Part shown: piece by piece, positions 14,863 to 27,689 of the stretch
Position numbering within the stretch: the first letter of the stretch is position 1
Layout of the letters: every line of letters starts with the position of its first letter
Assembly (NCBI GenBank): GCA_020002185.1
Contig: CM034531.1
Location: forward strand, 84,690,183 to 84,754,182
Direction of reading: 5' to 3'
Origin: Paraescarpia echinospica
Lineage: Eukaryota; Annelida; Polychaeta; Sabellida; Siboglinidae
DNA length: 64,000 nucleotides
Translations under genes and position numbers: made by a program
Notes under the pieces: model-generated
What the model was told of the DNA's origin: nothing
Database searches by the model: none
What the model saw: only the letters and a program-made list of their open reading frames with translations

Positions 14863-15846
14863 TATCATTTTACAATAAAAATGATCACATTTTCTACCTT
14901 TAGAGCAGTTCACACTTGATACACAATATGTCAACTTAAAAATTACTTAGTTTACTTTTAAAATGTATAAAATTTGGTGTGTTGGCATTTGAAAGGATAT
15001 CTTTTATTATTTTTGCTTAAAATAACTGAAAACTTTACATAGTAAATGTATAAAATGTTATGATGAGAAGGTAATTGGGTTATTATTTGAAACCTATTTA
15101 CTGGTGTTGTAGTTGCTGCCCTGTCCTCCACAGGGCTGTGGAGAACAGGGAAACATGGAGAGAGCTGGTTAAAAAGTTATCAGTGATGCCCCAATGATCC
15201 TTGCGGGTTATGGGAAAGTGAAGTGAAGAAGTAGTTGCTTTCCTTTTGATGGTCTGTCACAGCTGTGATTGCATTATTCTCTAGATGGACCAAACACAAA
15301 ATGTAACACACAAAGTGGAAGACACAGAGGCCAGACCACACACGATGGACATGTTTAGTTTTGTTATTTCTCTCAATACCTATATTTGGCAACCACATTG
15401 AACTTATGAAAGAAGCAAGAGTAAAATAATCCACCTGTCTTTCAAGTTCTGCTGCACTTATCTTGTCCAAAATGTATATTTAGCGACCACATTGTAACTC
15501 GCAGTGAATGAGACTACCACAGTAATGTTCCCTTTCAGACTCAACTCTTCTCTCAATTCGTGCTTGTCGTCGTTTCGCTCCAAAGTGCCTTTTGAGATGA
15601 AGGTCAATTTCACAGTAGGTGAATCTTGTTTGCAAGGACAGGTCAAACCTTTGGACCTGCCACATTTCTTTGGTTGAAATTAGTATTTTTTGACTTGAAA
15701 TTCTGTATGTACATGTGCACAAATCCTTATACTGTTTGATTGGTTATTCCATCTGTAGCAGTATCGTCCTCATTGAGTATTACTATCTATTAGGCTATCA
15801 ACTCTTCTTGTATCAAACAAAATCTGCCACACATGAAAAATTGTGA
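14863..15846. other. Non-coding stretch, nothing recognised
   Basis: Frames of 60-96 codons on the minus strand (15180-15722) show no recognisable family, no splice-bounded structure and mixed hydrophobic composition. I treat them as chance frames. Confidence 0.35.
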
Positions 15847-15980
15847 TTCAACCACCATAAGTTTGTTATTCAGCCACTATAAGTTTGTTATTCAACCACC
15901 ATAAGTTCGTTATTCAACCACCATAAGTTTGTTATTCAACCACCATAAGTTTGTTATTCAACCACCATAAGTTAGTTATT
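15847..15980. repeat. 22-bp minisatellite, about 6 copies
   Basis: Tandem repetition of TTCAACCACCATAAGTTTGT plus TA. One unit has CAGCCACTAT in place of CAACCACCAT. The array ends at GTTAGTTATTCG. Confidence 0.93.
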
Positions 15981-18171
15981 CGATGTTATCTTTTTATGAT
16001 TAACACAAATATATACTTTTCATAATTTTCAATTTAAAAAAAAATCTATACAAATGGAATATGGCAATATTCCCTCCCAAATCCACAAAAGTTGTATCAC
16101 AGATGGGAAATCGATTCGACGTGATTGGTCTGGACCCCTGACCAATGACAATTGGATTTAGTAATGAGTGTCAGGACAGTTGCACAAGGAGTTGAGAGAT
16201 ACTTTGAACTATGGGAGTATGCCAGTGGGTTGCTGCCCTGGGAACTCATGACCTTTGTAAAGAGGTTGTCTTGTCAACTCGACTGTTGACACCTATCGGA
16301 AGCGTCATCTGTCCACTGGCGGAAAGTATACTTGCAAATTAACTCTTCCAATTATGTCATCAGATATGTGCTTTGAATTTTATAAAAAAAATTATTACTC
16401 GCATATTATTGAAGCTTATTTATTTTTATGCAGTTTATTACTTATGTATTTTGTATGTCAAAGTACCTTTAGATGTGAGATCTTCAAAATTAGATATTTG
16501 CAAATTTTATTCTGAATTTGATATTGATTTTAAGTCCCTCCTGTGAAGATGTAAATTTACCTAAATGTAATATTGACCTTTCCCATTTGAATAGCTTTTT
16601 ACCTTTGTGAAAGAAAATATATAAATTATTCACGTAACTGCAAATTATTAAGCAATGCTGTGGTCAAAGATCTAAGGTAAATAAACTACTAGCTTTGGGC
16701 AATGTAGAGATGTTGCAACTGATCAAATTCTCAGATGCTCAGGGCAAGAAATGCCTGGAACTACAAGTGGTGATTTTGCACTAAGAAAGGTATTTTTTAT
16801 TGTTTCTTTTCCTGGGAATTGATTAATTGGACACGGTAATTAGACGAGACGTGTTGTGCCAACAACAGGTGCCAGGAGAGAAGTAGGTGAGTGGAACAGT
16901 AATCAACATTGTACCAATTGAAATACCCAGGTCTGAAGTTGATGCCAGCAGATAGTTGCTTGTTGGCAACTACAGCCCAGGGCCGCTTGTTTGGTCCTCC
17001 TGGGAAGAAAACATGGGATAATGATGCCTGGGATTCTGGAGGCAGAGTTAGCAATGAGGAATACATGTGGACCCACAGGGGCATGGGTTCTTTGGAAGGA
17101 AAATAGTAAAGTGCAACATTTGCTGTGTATTTTCAATGTTGTTTATTACAATTATTTAATTACCATCTATTTTATTTTCATTTGCATTTCAATGACCATA
17201 TATTTTCATTTGCAATTTATTTAATTACAGTTTTTTTTGGATTTATTTCAATTGCCATTTTCTTCCATTTGTCATTTATGTAATTACCATTTATTTTAGG
17301 TGCATTTACTTCATTTACCATTTATTTTCAATTGTCATTTCTTTCATTTGTTATTTATGTATTACAATTTACGTTAATCTTCATTTATTTCATTTATACT
17401 GTATTTTTAATTTCCCGTTTATTTCATTGAATTGATTGTGATTTTTAACATGTATCTAATTCATAATAATATATTATATGTAAAATATATTTATAAAGTT
17501 TGGTTTTGTTACAGTAAAAGAAAAGTAACTACAAAATCTGTCATGAAAATTCAGTCACACAGTTAATTCTTTTAACTATATTTTTTCTAATTATGTGCAC
17601 AAATTGAAAAGAGAACAACTTTTTTATATTAGAAACCCATTTCAACTTATACACCTCAACAACCATTTGTGTCAGCAGAGTTTCCAAAGCAGAGAAAGAA
17701 TTAAATCTTTGTAACTGTATTGAACATTTCAGTCTCCTGTTGTCGATGATGCTGACTCCCCTAGAACCAAAAAATCTTGTGACATCACTCTCCCCCCTGC
17801 ATGCCCTCAAAGCCCTCCCTCACTTAGGTGCACATAGGTTGCAGCTAACTGATTGTAGGACCCTGGAAATGACTTCCACAAGTGTGCCCTTTGTGGCGTC
17901 ACAGACGTAGTGTCGTAGTGTCGTAGTGTCGAGATGGAAGGAATGTATCAATCACTGAGGCTGTCGCGCATAATTGGCTGCCACTTGTTCTACCTTTATG
18001 CAAATGAGTTAACTAACGATGCACTTGGCCGTAATCCAGCACCCAACTGATAGCCAGTGGAATTCTGTAGGTGCATAATGAAATTATATCCCTCGTAAAC
18101 AGTTACATGCCTTTTATTGTGCTATGTAATTATATCTCTGGACAAAGTTATCCTAATGTGCAATAACAATG
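15981..18171. other. Non-coding spacer with an AT-rich degenerate repeat at 17130-17420
   Basis: No gene recognised. From about 17130 to 17420 the sequence is a loose repetition of CATTTATTTTCATTTGC and TTTAATTACCATTTAT, that is, a decayed AT-rich minisatellite. Frames at 16797-17224 and 17541-17810 look accidental. Confidence 0.45.
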
Positions 18172-18426
18172 TTCATATTCAATACCAGTACACTCTCAGT
18201 TTATTACTCTCATATGTTTATGATCCTGTAATGGGCTTGTAAATCTTATTTTCTAGAAACAAGTAAATAAATTAAATATAAATTATAACATATATATATA
18301 TATTTATATATATATATATTATATGCATAAATTACATGTATATATATATATATATAAAACATACATTAAAAATATCAAACGTTAATATATATATATATAT
18401 ATACATGTAATTTATGCATATAATAT

Positions 18427-18458
<32 letters not shown>

Positions 18459-18623
18459 GTTATAATTTATATTTAATTTATTTACTTGTTTCTAGAAAAT
18501 AAGATTTACAAGCCCACTACAGGATCATAAACATATGAGAGTAATAAACTGAGAGTGGACTGGTATTGAATATGAATATATATATATATATTAATGTTTG
18601 ATATTTTTAATGTATGTAATTTT
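18172..18623. repeat. Interlocked inverted repeats A-B-A'-B'
   Basis: Arm A (about 18172-18356) is repeated as its reverse complement A' (about 18386-18577). The unique outer ~100 bp, including TCAATACCAGT, TTTATGATCCTGTA and TTTCTAGAAACAAG, differ at only about two positions; the inner part is (TA)n-rich. Segment B (about 18357-18390, containing CATTAAAAATATCAAACGTT) lies between A and A'. It recurs as its reverse complement B' at about 18588-18620. The order is therefore A, B, A-inverted, B-inverted, not a simple hairpin. Confidence 0.9.
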
Positions 18624-18730
18624 TTTTTAATTATACAAGTCCCATACATCATTCAATATATCCAAAAATAACACATTTATAACAAAAAAAGTTCAGCTAA
18701 TAACTGAGTTGAGTTTGCCGTACATGCCAT

Positions 18731-19091
18731 GCACGCGCATGAGTACACGCGCATGAGTTCACGCACATGAGTTCTCGCGCATGAGTACACGCGCATGAGT
18801 ACACGCGTATGAGTTCACGCGCATGAGTACACATGCATGAGTACACGCGCATGAGTACACGTGCATGAGTACACGCGCATGAGTACACGCGCATGAGTAC
18901 ACGCGCATGAGTACACGCGCATGAGTACACGCGCATGAGTACACGCGCATGAGTACACGTGCATGAGTACACGTGCATGAGTTCACGCGCATGAGTACAC
19001 GTGCATGAGTACACGCGCATGAGTACACGCGCATGAGTACACGTGCATGAGTTCATGCACATGAGTACACGTGCATGAGTACACGTGCATG
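18731..19091. repeat. 14-bp minisatellite, about 26 copies
   Basis: Units of GAGTACACGCGCAT, with variants GAGTTCACG, ACACGTGCAT and ACGCACAT. Much of the unit alternates purine and pyrimidine (ACACGCGCAT), a composition favourable to Z-DNA. Because 14 is not a multiple of 3 and the unit lacks stops on the minus strand, long overlapping minus-strand frames (Cys-Thr-His-Ala-Arg repeats) appear; they are artefacts. Confidence 0.95.
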
Positions 19092-20330
19092 CAGACACAT
19101 ACACGATTGCATGCCCACAGCATGTACTAAGTTTGCTTAATTCTTGAGTATATCAGTGAGTAGTTAGCTGTATAGGTCGGTCTGTCTGAGCCACACAGTT
19201 AATTGCCCGCCATAAGATGAGCTGACAGTCCTACAGTAAACGCAACAGCAAATATATGTATATATATATAGATTATATACGTCAACTGTGACATATACAG
19301 CAGTAATTGGGATAACCATGATTCTAGATAAGTGAGTCTGTTTGAGTTGACAGAAGCTTCAGAAGGTGCGTTCTAGCTAATTATTATCCCCAGGCACACC
19401 TCACATGCAAACACACGACAAACCCTGCCCAGGCATAAGTCGCCAGTTCAACACGAACTTATTAATTGTCATGTTAATCATTTCTAAGCATCACCGGAAT
19501 GCACGCGATTGCCAGGTAAAAACCACCGAAAAACAAATTATGCAGATTTGAATCTCGCAGGCTCTGGTTCAACAATCACCTAAATGTTTTATGATGAATT
19601 AATGCGCCGTGATACAGACGTCACGCTTTTGTGTATTTAATCAATTAACGCCGAGTGCTGAGTGTCAGTAGGAGAGAGTGCAAGCGGGCAATGATTTTCT
19701 GCGAGTGCATCTCGAACTCGGCGTGCCTCGTTGGTGTGTCCAGCTTGTAGGTCGGTGAGTTTCTCTCTCGGGCTTTGTGAGGCCGGTCTGTGGGGGTCTT
19801 GACAGACTGGCAACCACCAGGGCATGTCAACAACGCACAATGTTCTTATGCCCTCGATTCACACACATATGCAAATATATCAATTTATGATGTTTACAGC
19901 AATCTCAAGTTCTTGAAGTACACAGAATTTCGTTCGTTGCTGAAAACATCATTTGTTAGACTGGTGGAGAAATGTGTGACTCGTCACGTATATGAGAAAG
20001 TTGATGTAAAATGCTCCGATCGCAAACATATGCAAATATTGTGCATTGGTTTTATGATGTTTATCTCAATCACTGTCTCTCTCTCTTGTAACACTCAAGA
20101 TTTTAACTGAACACGGATAACTTGCTTAGCATTGTAGGAAAGTTAGGGGTGTTTTCTTTCTTTTTAAACTAGTGGAGAAATGATTACCTCTGAAATGATT
20201 ACCTATGAAATACAATATTTCTTTGATTGATATATCATTTAATAGGTACACGGTGACAGTAAACCAGTCATGCGTAACCACTGTCTGGTGTACTGGGCAG
20301 TTTGACCATGTAAGTGTAATTGAGCTAGCT
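19092..20330. other. Non-coding stretch, nothing recognised
   Basis: Short frames at 19637-19840 and 19790-20110 show no family resemblance. A short TATATA run lies at 19257-19270. Confidence 0.35.
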
Positions 20331-20454
20331 CACGCATGTGTGCGTGCGTGCATGTGTGCGTGCGTGCATGTGAGCATGTGTGCGTGTGTGTGTGCGTGCG
20401 TGCGTGCGTGCGTGCGTGCATGTGTGCATGCGTGCATGTGTGCGTGTGTGTGTG
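20331..20454. repeat. (TGCG/TGTG)n alternating purine-pyrimidine tract
   Basis: Simple-sequence tract built from GTGTGCGTGCGTGCATGTG-like runs, about 124 bp. It is strictly alternating purine-pyrimidine over most of its length. The long plus-strand Cys-Val-Arg-Ala frames are artefacts. Confidence 0.95.
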
Positions 20455-20955
20455 TAAAGCTTTTCCTTCTAGATGCTTGGCACCAATCTTTCACAGATTA
20501 CTTCCCTTCTGGTTATGGGTTCTGACTGGATTTAGGGTTTGTATTGGAAGTTAATAGAATCCTTACAATGATACTCATATTTTCTGCATTTGTTCCGAAC
20601 AATGTAAACCATACACCAATCAGTTGGAAATGTTTTACATAATTTGCACCAATCATAGAAACCACATGCAGCATTAAACATCCTGCTCAAATAATAAACA
20701 TCTGGCATAAAAACTTCAGGAAACCGTCTTTTGTATCTTAAATATGTATGTAGCGCCATCCAGAGGATGAGCATTTTTGCTAGTACTTATAATGTATATA
20801 TATATATATATATAAATATATATATATCATATCGTATAGTTCTATTTAAATAATACAGATGCAACATTCCAGAAAACTTATTAATGTTTTTATCATGTAA
20901 AGCATACAGGACCTGTATGTCGTTATATATTTATAAATGTGTGGTATATATGTAA

Positions 20956-21065
20956 TAATAATAATAAACTTTATTTACACACCATCAAATCCGGGACTAA
21001 TGACCCGTTAATGGGTGTTTACAAATATGCAATCATCTAAGAAGCATAGAAACGCATTTAAGAGA
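20956..21065 (-). mobile_element. Probable LINE 3' end (antisense)
   Basis: TAATAATAATAATAAACTTT followed by ATTTACACACC and AATCCGGGACTAATGACCC looks like the reverse complement of a LINE 3' untranslated end with a (TTA)n tail. No coding sequence is attached. (TA)n microsatellites flank it at 20795-20828, 21108-21134 and 21196-21220. Confidence 0.45.
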
Positions 21066-21639
21066 AATACTAAGAAAAATAAATAAAGTTAGGAAGCAAA
21101 ATCCTTGTATATATATATATATATATATATATAGATAAACCTATGTATAGTAAAATTACAGATGAATGCAATATATGTGTGTATATATACATTATACGTA
21201 TATATATATATATATATAATATCTATATATGTATTAAATGTGTCTGTGTACATATGTATAAATAAAGTTATGTGTGTATGCAGACATGTCTGCCCCCAGA
21301 CACGTATTAGGGTTATGTAGTGTCGATATGAGACTCCTTCAACATGGCGTCGTTACCTGTGTGGTAGATAAGACCTGCCGGCCACACTTCGATGATGTAC
21401 ATACCGTGACGAATGTAGATTAAAATACTGACACTGCAAAACAAGCAGAAGAGTGTACACCATGACAATCGAATGTGACAAACTTTTACAGACACTCTGG
21501 ATTTCGGTGAAGATAGGAACAAATCACCCCCAATATCGACCATGCCACATCCACCTCATACATGTACCACCCAACGCCGTTACGCCCAACAAAAGATAGG
21601 ACAGGAAATGGAACAGTGAAACTGTTGCCAGCAGAGGCA

Positions 21640-22180
21640 GAGCAGGCATTGACAATAACTGTAATCTGCAAATTATATCATTTCTTGAAGACGACAGAAT
21701 TGCCCAAAAATTGAAAGCGGTCCTGGTTCCTGAAGATTTTATCGACACGATCGATACGCTAAACACACAAATTGCCAATCTCGCAATTGTCTGTCAAGAG
21801 CGAGAAAATAGGGAGCTAGAAAAAGGGTCGAAACTCTAGAGGATGAGCTGGATTCCCTCCAACAATATTCGAGAAGATCCAATCTCTGCATCAGTGGGAT
21901 ATGTGTGGACATGAATGGGGAAAACCTTGAGGACAAAGTTGTAGACATTATAAACAATAAAATGCACGTCACCCCACCCACTGTGTATAACGACTTGAAA
22001 TGTTGCCATAGACTCGGCCGACAAGTTGACGGACAGACAAAGCCCACAACTACCATTGTTGGTTTCCGCAGCAAGCGTCATACAGATGTTGTGTATCGTG
22101 CCAGGGGCAGACTCTAAGAATTCAACAAAACCTGCCCTACTGGAAATCGCGTATTCTTAATGAAGACCTCACACCTCACA
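21640..22180 (+). mobile_element. LINE ORF1-like relic
   Basis: Plus-strand frames with one or more frameshifts give a stretch resembling the ORF1 nucleic-acid-binding protein of LINEs. A first segment carries KAVLVPEDFIDTIDTLNTQI. A second (about 21860-22117) carries NLCISGICVDMNGENLED, then VVDIINNKMHV, then CCHRLGR, then TTTIVGFRSKRHTDVVYRAR. The spacing ISGI....LED..VDII..K...........HR.GR......IVGF......VY.AR matches the usual ORF1 C-terminal layout. It lies about 1 kb before ORF2 sequence on the same strand, so the two may be one decayed element, though I cannot prove this. Confidence 0.7.
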
Positions 22181-23100
22181 TTTAGCATTGTCACATTGTT
22201 TGGTTTTTCTTTGCTTTGATTAGACACATTGTACACCACCACTGCTAACTGAATTAAAATCAAATATGTTTATTTAAATTCTTTACAATGTTAGACAAAC
22301 TTTATATACCCAGTGGTCCAGGAATTGGTATCCTATGGTATGTCATTCCAATATGGTTTAGTGATGGATGGTGTGCCTGTTATATTGGTTTACATAAGAT
22401 GTTACCGTTTACTTATTATTTTTATAAACAGTGTTTAGATAAACTTAGCACACATAGTTAGTCTAAGGTATAATAAAAATATTATACTAATATGGCTTAG
22501 ACACGGTTTCAGTAAGTCATGCGTACCCTTACCTAGTAATGCTCGTACACCTTTAGTATGTAAAGTACTTTGTTTATATTAAGTAGGTACCTTTCATTTA
22601 ATGAGATACCATGCAGAGTTTAAACAAACATGTCACACCTCGTTGTTGTGAGTTATGGCATGCTAGTATATTTTTATGCAGCCGGCAAAGCCACTAACAT
22701 TTTATCTGTTTGTGTTTCTTTGTGTTCAATTTACATACTGTATAGATACATGTCCATCGTCATACTATTTTGCTTTTTGAAGATTGTCTAACAAAACATA
22801 AAAACAAACACACCAATGCAATTACTCAAAACAACATAATTGAGTTAGTGATCACCTCTTCATTATTTATTGCTTCCTTGATGCAGACACCTTCGTTACA
22901 CACAGGACTATGCAAGTGCCCGTGTTTGCTGTCCATACTTCTTAAACAACGAATTAATGACAGAATGTTTTGATTGCACTTTTTTCTTTCTCACTTGGGT
23001 GGAATTGATAAAAAATTATTTAATTAAAATATTAAATATTGATAACAATGAACTGCAAGTCATAAAACATTAATCTTATTATGACATAGATCACTTTAAA
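22181..23100. other. AT-rich spacer between LINE ORF1-like and ORF2-like relics
   Basis: No coding signal recognised. It may be an inter-ORF or inserted sequence inside the decayed LINE. The frame at 22770-22973 has no resemblance I can name. Confidence 0.35.
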
Positions 23101-23149
23101 ATACATGTTGCTGAAAAAAGTAAACATTTTTTAAATATTTAATCTACAA

Positions 23150-25790
23150 ATTCTAAACTTGATGAACTAACAACATTCGTCAGCTCACTACAGGACTTAA
23201 ACTATAAATTTAATGTAATTTGCCTACAAGAATGCTGGATATCCAATTTAATTGATTTAGCAAATATACAACTTCCTGGGTAAGATTGCATTGCTCAAAG
23301 AAAGAGCACTAGTAACAATGGTGGCTTAATAATATATGTTGATAACAGATTCCAACACAAAGTCCAACTAAACATAAACACGTACCAACACTGGGTGGGA
23401 CTGATAATTAACATAATTGATGGTGCCCTACCAAAAGCAATTACTATTGGTAATATATACAAACCCTCAAGCATGGTAAGAGAACATGTCAGGCAATTTA
23501 TTAATGAATTCACCACACTTATCTTGTCAATAGAACAATCAAACAGAAGTATTAACATAGCTGGGTACTTCAGTCTTAATCTCCTTAAAATAATTTTTTT
23601 TCTCAATATGCAGCGAATTCTTTGATATGTTGACATCCGACAGTTCATTTCCACAAATCACACTTCCTACCAGATTATTCCACTAAAGCAGCACACTAAT
23701 TGACAATATATTCTATAAAAGGCAGAGATCTACAGCTAGAACTACATCAGGTATATTAATAAGTAAGTTATCTGATCATCTCCCATGCTTTATTCTCTCA
23801 GAAAGTTCTTTAGTCAATCCACCAAACCCAAAATGCATTAAAATTAACACACAAAACGAAAAAGCCACTCAAAATATAATCAATTATATCAATGCATCCG
23901 ATTTGTACAACAAAACTAGACAAGTCTTAAGACAGACCCTAATCTAAGTTACGGTATTATACGCGAAGTAATTGATAAAGCCAAGAACAATCACACTTTG
24001 AACAAATTAGTTAGATTTGATAAATACAAACACAACAAGTTCAAATGGATCACCGTGGGTCTGCTAAAATCCAGAAAGTTTCAAGATAGATTAAAACAGT
24101 GAAACTTACAAATCCTAATTCACGGGAATACAAAGTAATTCTCGTTAACTTAACAACATTAAGGAGAAGCATACGTACATCCAAGCAACATTATTATGTG
24201 TCCACGTTTGCTAAATATAACTCTGACATCAGAAATACATGGACAACTATAAATGAAATTATTTCAAGAAAAAACAACAACAAATATTTTCCTGAATCTT
24301 TCAATATAAACAATAAAGAAACAACAGACAGACGAGATATAGCTAACGCATTTAACACGTTTTTACAAACATGGGCAGAAAACTGGCTAATAACATAACG
24401 TACTCAGGAGATAAAGATTTCAAGCACTACCTTAACGCAAATTGTAACTGCAAATTCGTAATTAATAACGTTGACAAACTAATTGTACAAAATATAGACA
24501 ACCTTTCATCTAAAAACAGCACCAGGTGTGATTCCATTTCAACTAATTTACTAAAAAAATTGCACCAAAACTAATAAAATCTTTAACGCTACTAATAAAT
24601 CAAGTCTTTAGTATGGGGATCTTCCATGAAAAATTAAAAGTGGCCAAAGACATTTCTCTATTTAAAAATGGTGACCCGTCAATAATCAACAACTATAGAC
24701 CAAACTCTCTTCTACCAGCTGTATCCAAAGTTTTTTGAAAAAATTATGGGGAATCCTATCTCATCCTATTTCGAAAGTAAAAAATTGTTTTCAAAATCTC
24801 AATATGGCTTCCGTTCTGGTCATTCGACTGAATATGCTGCATTATACCTGGTAGACCAAATAACAACCAACATTGATAATAATGAGGTACCTTTTAGCAA
24901 ATTCCTTGACCTTTCTAAAGCATTTGACACTACTTTGTAAATTGAAACACTGGTATTGATGGGGTATCTCTGAAACTTTGTGACATTTATTTATCAAATA
25001 GAACACAATATAATGTAGAAATTGGTGATGTACAATCAGATACCTTATCAATAACAACTGGTGTACCGCAAAGCTACATTCGAGGACCAATTCTCTTTAT
25101 TATTTATATTAATGATTTTTCACAAGCTAGCCCAAAGTTCAATTTCATATCCTATGCAGACGACACCACTTTATTAAGTAGAATTAGCAATTTCACAACC
25201 GCACACAATAATGATGCTGAAACACTGATAAATGAGGAACTCGAATTATTGAGTGGCTAGAAATAAATAAGCTTTCCCTTAACATTGCTAAATCCAAATT
25301 CATGGTTTTCCACATGCCCCCCAAAAATATTTAAAACACCTTCCTAAAATAAACAGTATAGAAATAACAAAGGTTGGCAATTTTAATTTCTTGGGATTAA
25401 CTCTAGACACACATCTAAACTGGAAAAAACACTCTGAAAAGGTATTAAACAAATGTTCTAGATAATTGGTACACTTAATAGACTTAAACTAATTCTGCCA
25501 ATGAGAAATAAAACAATGCTATATAATACATTATTAGCACCACACATAAATTATTACTTAACGACTTGGGAGATCAACTCTCAACAAATTAATCAACTTC
25601 AGATAAGGGCCATACGGATAACAACTTGAGTCATTTTTATGCACATACTGACCCGTTATTTAAAAAACTACACTTATTAAAAGTGAATGATATGTTAGCC
25701 ATTCAAGAATTAAGATTTTATTATAAATTTATGTATAATAAATTACCTACACATCTACAACATTGGCGGACAGCAACTAACACCATGAAT
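23150..25790 (+). mobile_element. LINE ORF2 relic (endonuclease and reverse transcriptase)
   Basis: A degenerate polyprotein can be followed on the plus strand through many frameshifts and stops. Endonuclease part: NVICLQECWISN (about 23215-23250), NGGLIIYVDN, ITIGNIYKPSS, then a SINIAGYFSLNLLK block that matches the GDFN-type motif. Reverse-transcriptase part: NNYRPNSLLPAVSKVF, FSKSQYGFRSGHSTEYAAL, FSKFLDLSKAFDT, a GVPQ block with RGPILFIIYINDF, then the active site ISYADDTTLLS at about 25150-25185. After it come KVGNFNFLGLTLDTHLNW and a C-terminal block with FKKLHLLKVNDMLAIQE. This is a jockey/CR1-superfamily-like LINE, inactive. At about 25790 its sequence stops and a different LINE begins. 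Confidence 0.9.
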
Positions 25791-26940
25791 CATAGTGTGG
25801 GACCCATACCATCAGGGGGACATAGATAAACTAGAACGTATCCAACACCGGGCTGCTCGCTTCATTACCGGTGACTACCACTCCAGACATGAAGGATCGA
25901 TCACAAACATATTAATAGACCTAAAACTCACTACCCTACAAAGCAGACGTCGGGACCTACAACTTAAATTCATTTACAAAATAGCTGAGGGATCTACCCC
26001 AGCCATCCCCACAGAAACATACTTTCGGCCCTAAAGAATAAATAGAAGACGCATCCACCCCAAACATTTCCAAGATCAGGTATCCTCAAACTTTGTACAA
26101 CACCTAACAACCAATAACACCAGGTGCTATAGTATACAGTACCTGAATCCCACACCAACCAATTCAAAAACTCATACTTTGTAAAGACAATAGTAGACTG
26201 GAATCAACTAAATGAGTCGCAGTTCCAGGCTGAGACCATAAACGATTTCAATCGCCTATCCTGCGGCCCAAACACTCAATAACACCATACGCACCCACCA
26301 CGCCGTAAATCATAGCCAACTGTGGCTCCTTACGACGTAAATAATTATAATTAGAATCATGGTCACAATACAAGCAACCAACAAAAAATACACATTTATG
26401 GTACAACCCATACATTTGCAAACTATGGTCTTAAATACAGTTTACCACATACAATCAACAATACCTCCCAGAGTGTGATAGACAAACTTTATACACACAG
26501 TTTACAGGGTTTCGTAAATTATGCAAAGCATCACATCATTCAAAATTACAAAAACACGTGCACAAACATTAATTGTTATGCCAGTACATACACACGCAAT
26601 CAGCTGCAATGATGTCATCTACACCCAAACACTACAAAGTATGTGTTCACCTACTCACTTCACCACACGCTATGAACATCCACCCCAGCTGCACACTAAA
26701 ACACAACAATCCAGTGTTTTAGTGACAATGGATATCACTACATTTTAACGTTTAAGTTTTGTGTAACATATTATTTTCTTTCAACAGAAACTGAACTAAG
26801 ATATCACGACTGGTGGCTCCTGCGATAGCGACTTTCAACAAGTCTTAGTAGGAGTCTGTACACTGTAACTTTATAAAAATGTATATTATTATTATTGAAT
26901 GCCCGTACAGTTTGAATAAATAAATCCACTTCTGTTCTGT
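25791..26940 (+). mobile_element. Second LINE, 3' end fragment
   Basis: At the junction a different LINE C-terminus starts: VWDPYHQGDIDKLERIQHRA, ARFITGDYHSR, TTLQSRRRDLQLKFIYKI. The later block FVKTIVDWNQLNESQFQAET lies about 26180-26235. The (L/I)ERIQ.RAARF motif is typical of jockey-type LINEs. The following 3' untranslated part (26585-26940) ends with GTATATTATTATTATTGAAT and TTTGAATAAATAAATCC. It is shared with another copy at 53976-54276 plus 55486-55542, which confirms that it is a dispersed element end. Confidence 0.85.
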
Positions 26941-27685
26941 TGTGTTCTATGAGGCCCCTGGCTGGGTAAGTCGGGGCCAACACTTACAATGTGCCCTGTC
27001 TGACGTAATGGTCGCCATCAGTGCAAATAAGTAATGTCGTGAGACGGGGCTATGACGGGGCTTTGAGAGTTGCACAGTCTGGGGGGCGAAGGGTGGCTGC
27101 ACTCTGCACACGTCTTTCTGCCAATGAATATTCATGTAATTTTATATGTGTACATCTGTTCATGCTCATTGGGTCAGCCACATTTTTTTATTTAGTGGTC
27201 CATGTGACTGCTTAATTTTCCAGGGAAAAGACAATATTTTACAGCAATATTTAGCCACTGATCGTCAAAGTGTGCCGACAGAAGATGCAAACGATTCACA
27301 GAAATTTAAAATAAATCAATTTTTACACGTCCTACGGGGCTATGTGGAGTGTCATGTCTCCCGTAAAGAGAAAGCTTATTCTGACACGTCATGACTTGCA
27401 ATGTACGAGCTTCAAGTACACAAAAGTCAGTGAGTCTGATTTTGAGTTCTCGGATTAGGACATTGATTGAGTGAGAGAGAGAATGAGTTAATGAGACGAG
27501 AGACTTGTGACGAAACATTGCTGCTGAAGCTGCAGTTGAGGATTTTACACACTTTCCAAAATAATTCTTTTAAGCTCCAATAGCCCCAGTAATTAAAAAC
27601 AAAGCTGGTGATTTGTGTCATAGCAACAACTACAGACCTATTGCTCTTGCTACAGTTGCTAGTCAATTATTTGAATCTTTAATAT
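26941..27685. other. Non-coding stretch, nothing certain
   Basis: A frame at 27146-27394 contains a splice-acceptor-like TTTTCCAG, then codes GKDNILQQYLATDRQSV and following residues, but I recognise no family and see no partner exon. The rest is featureless. Confidence 0.3.
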
Positions 27686-27689
27686 TATC

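Noticed and set aside
18697..19104. 135-residue minus-strand Cys/His/Arg-rich protein
   Set aside because: Direct translation of the 14-bp minisatellite; equally long frames occur in other phases.
27146..27394. Exon candidate after TTTTCCAG (GKDNILQQYLATDRQ...)
   Set aside because: No family recognised, no partner exon and no convincing donor; a possible but unsupported exon.
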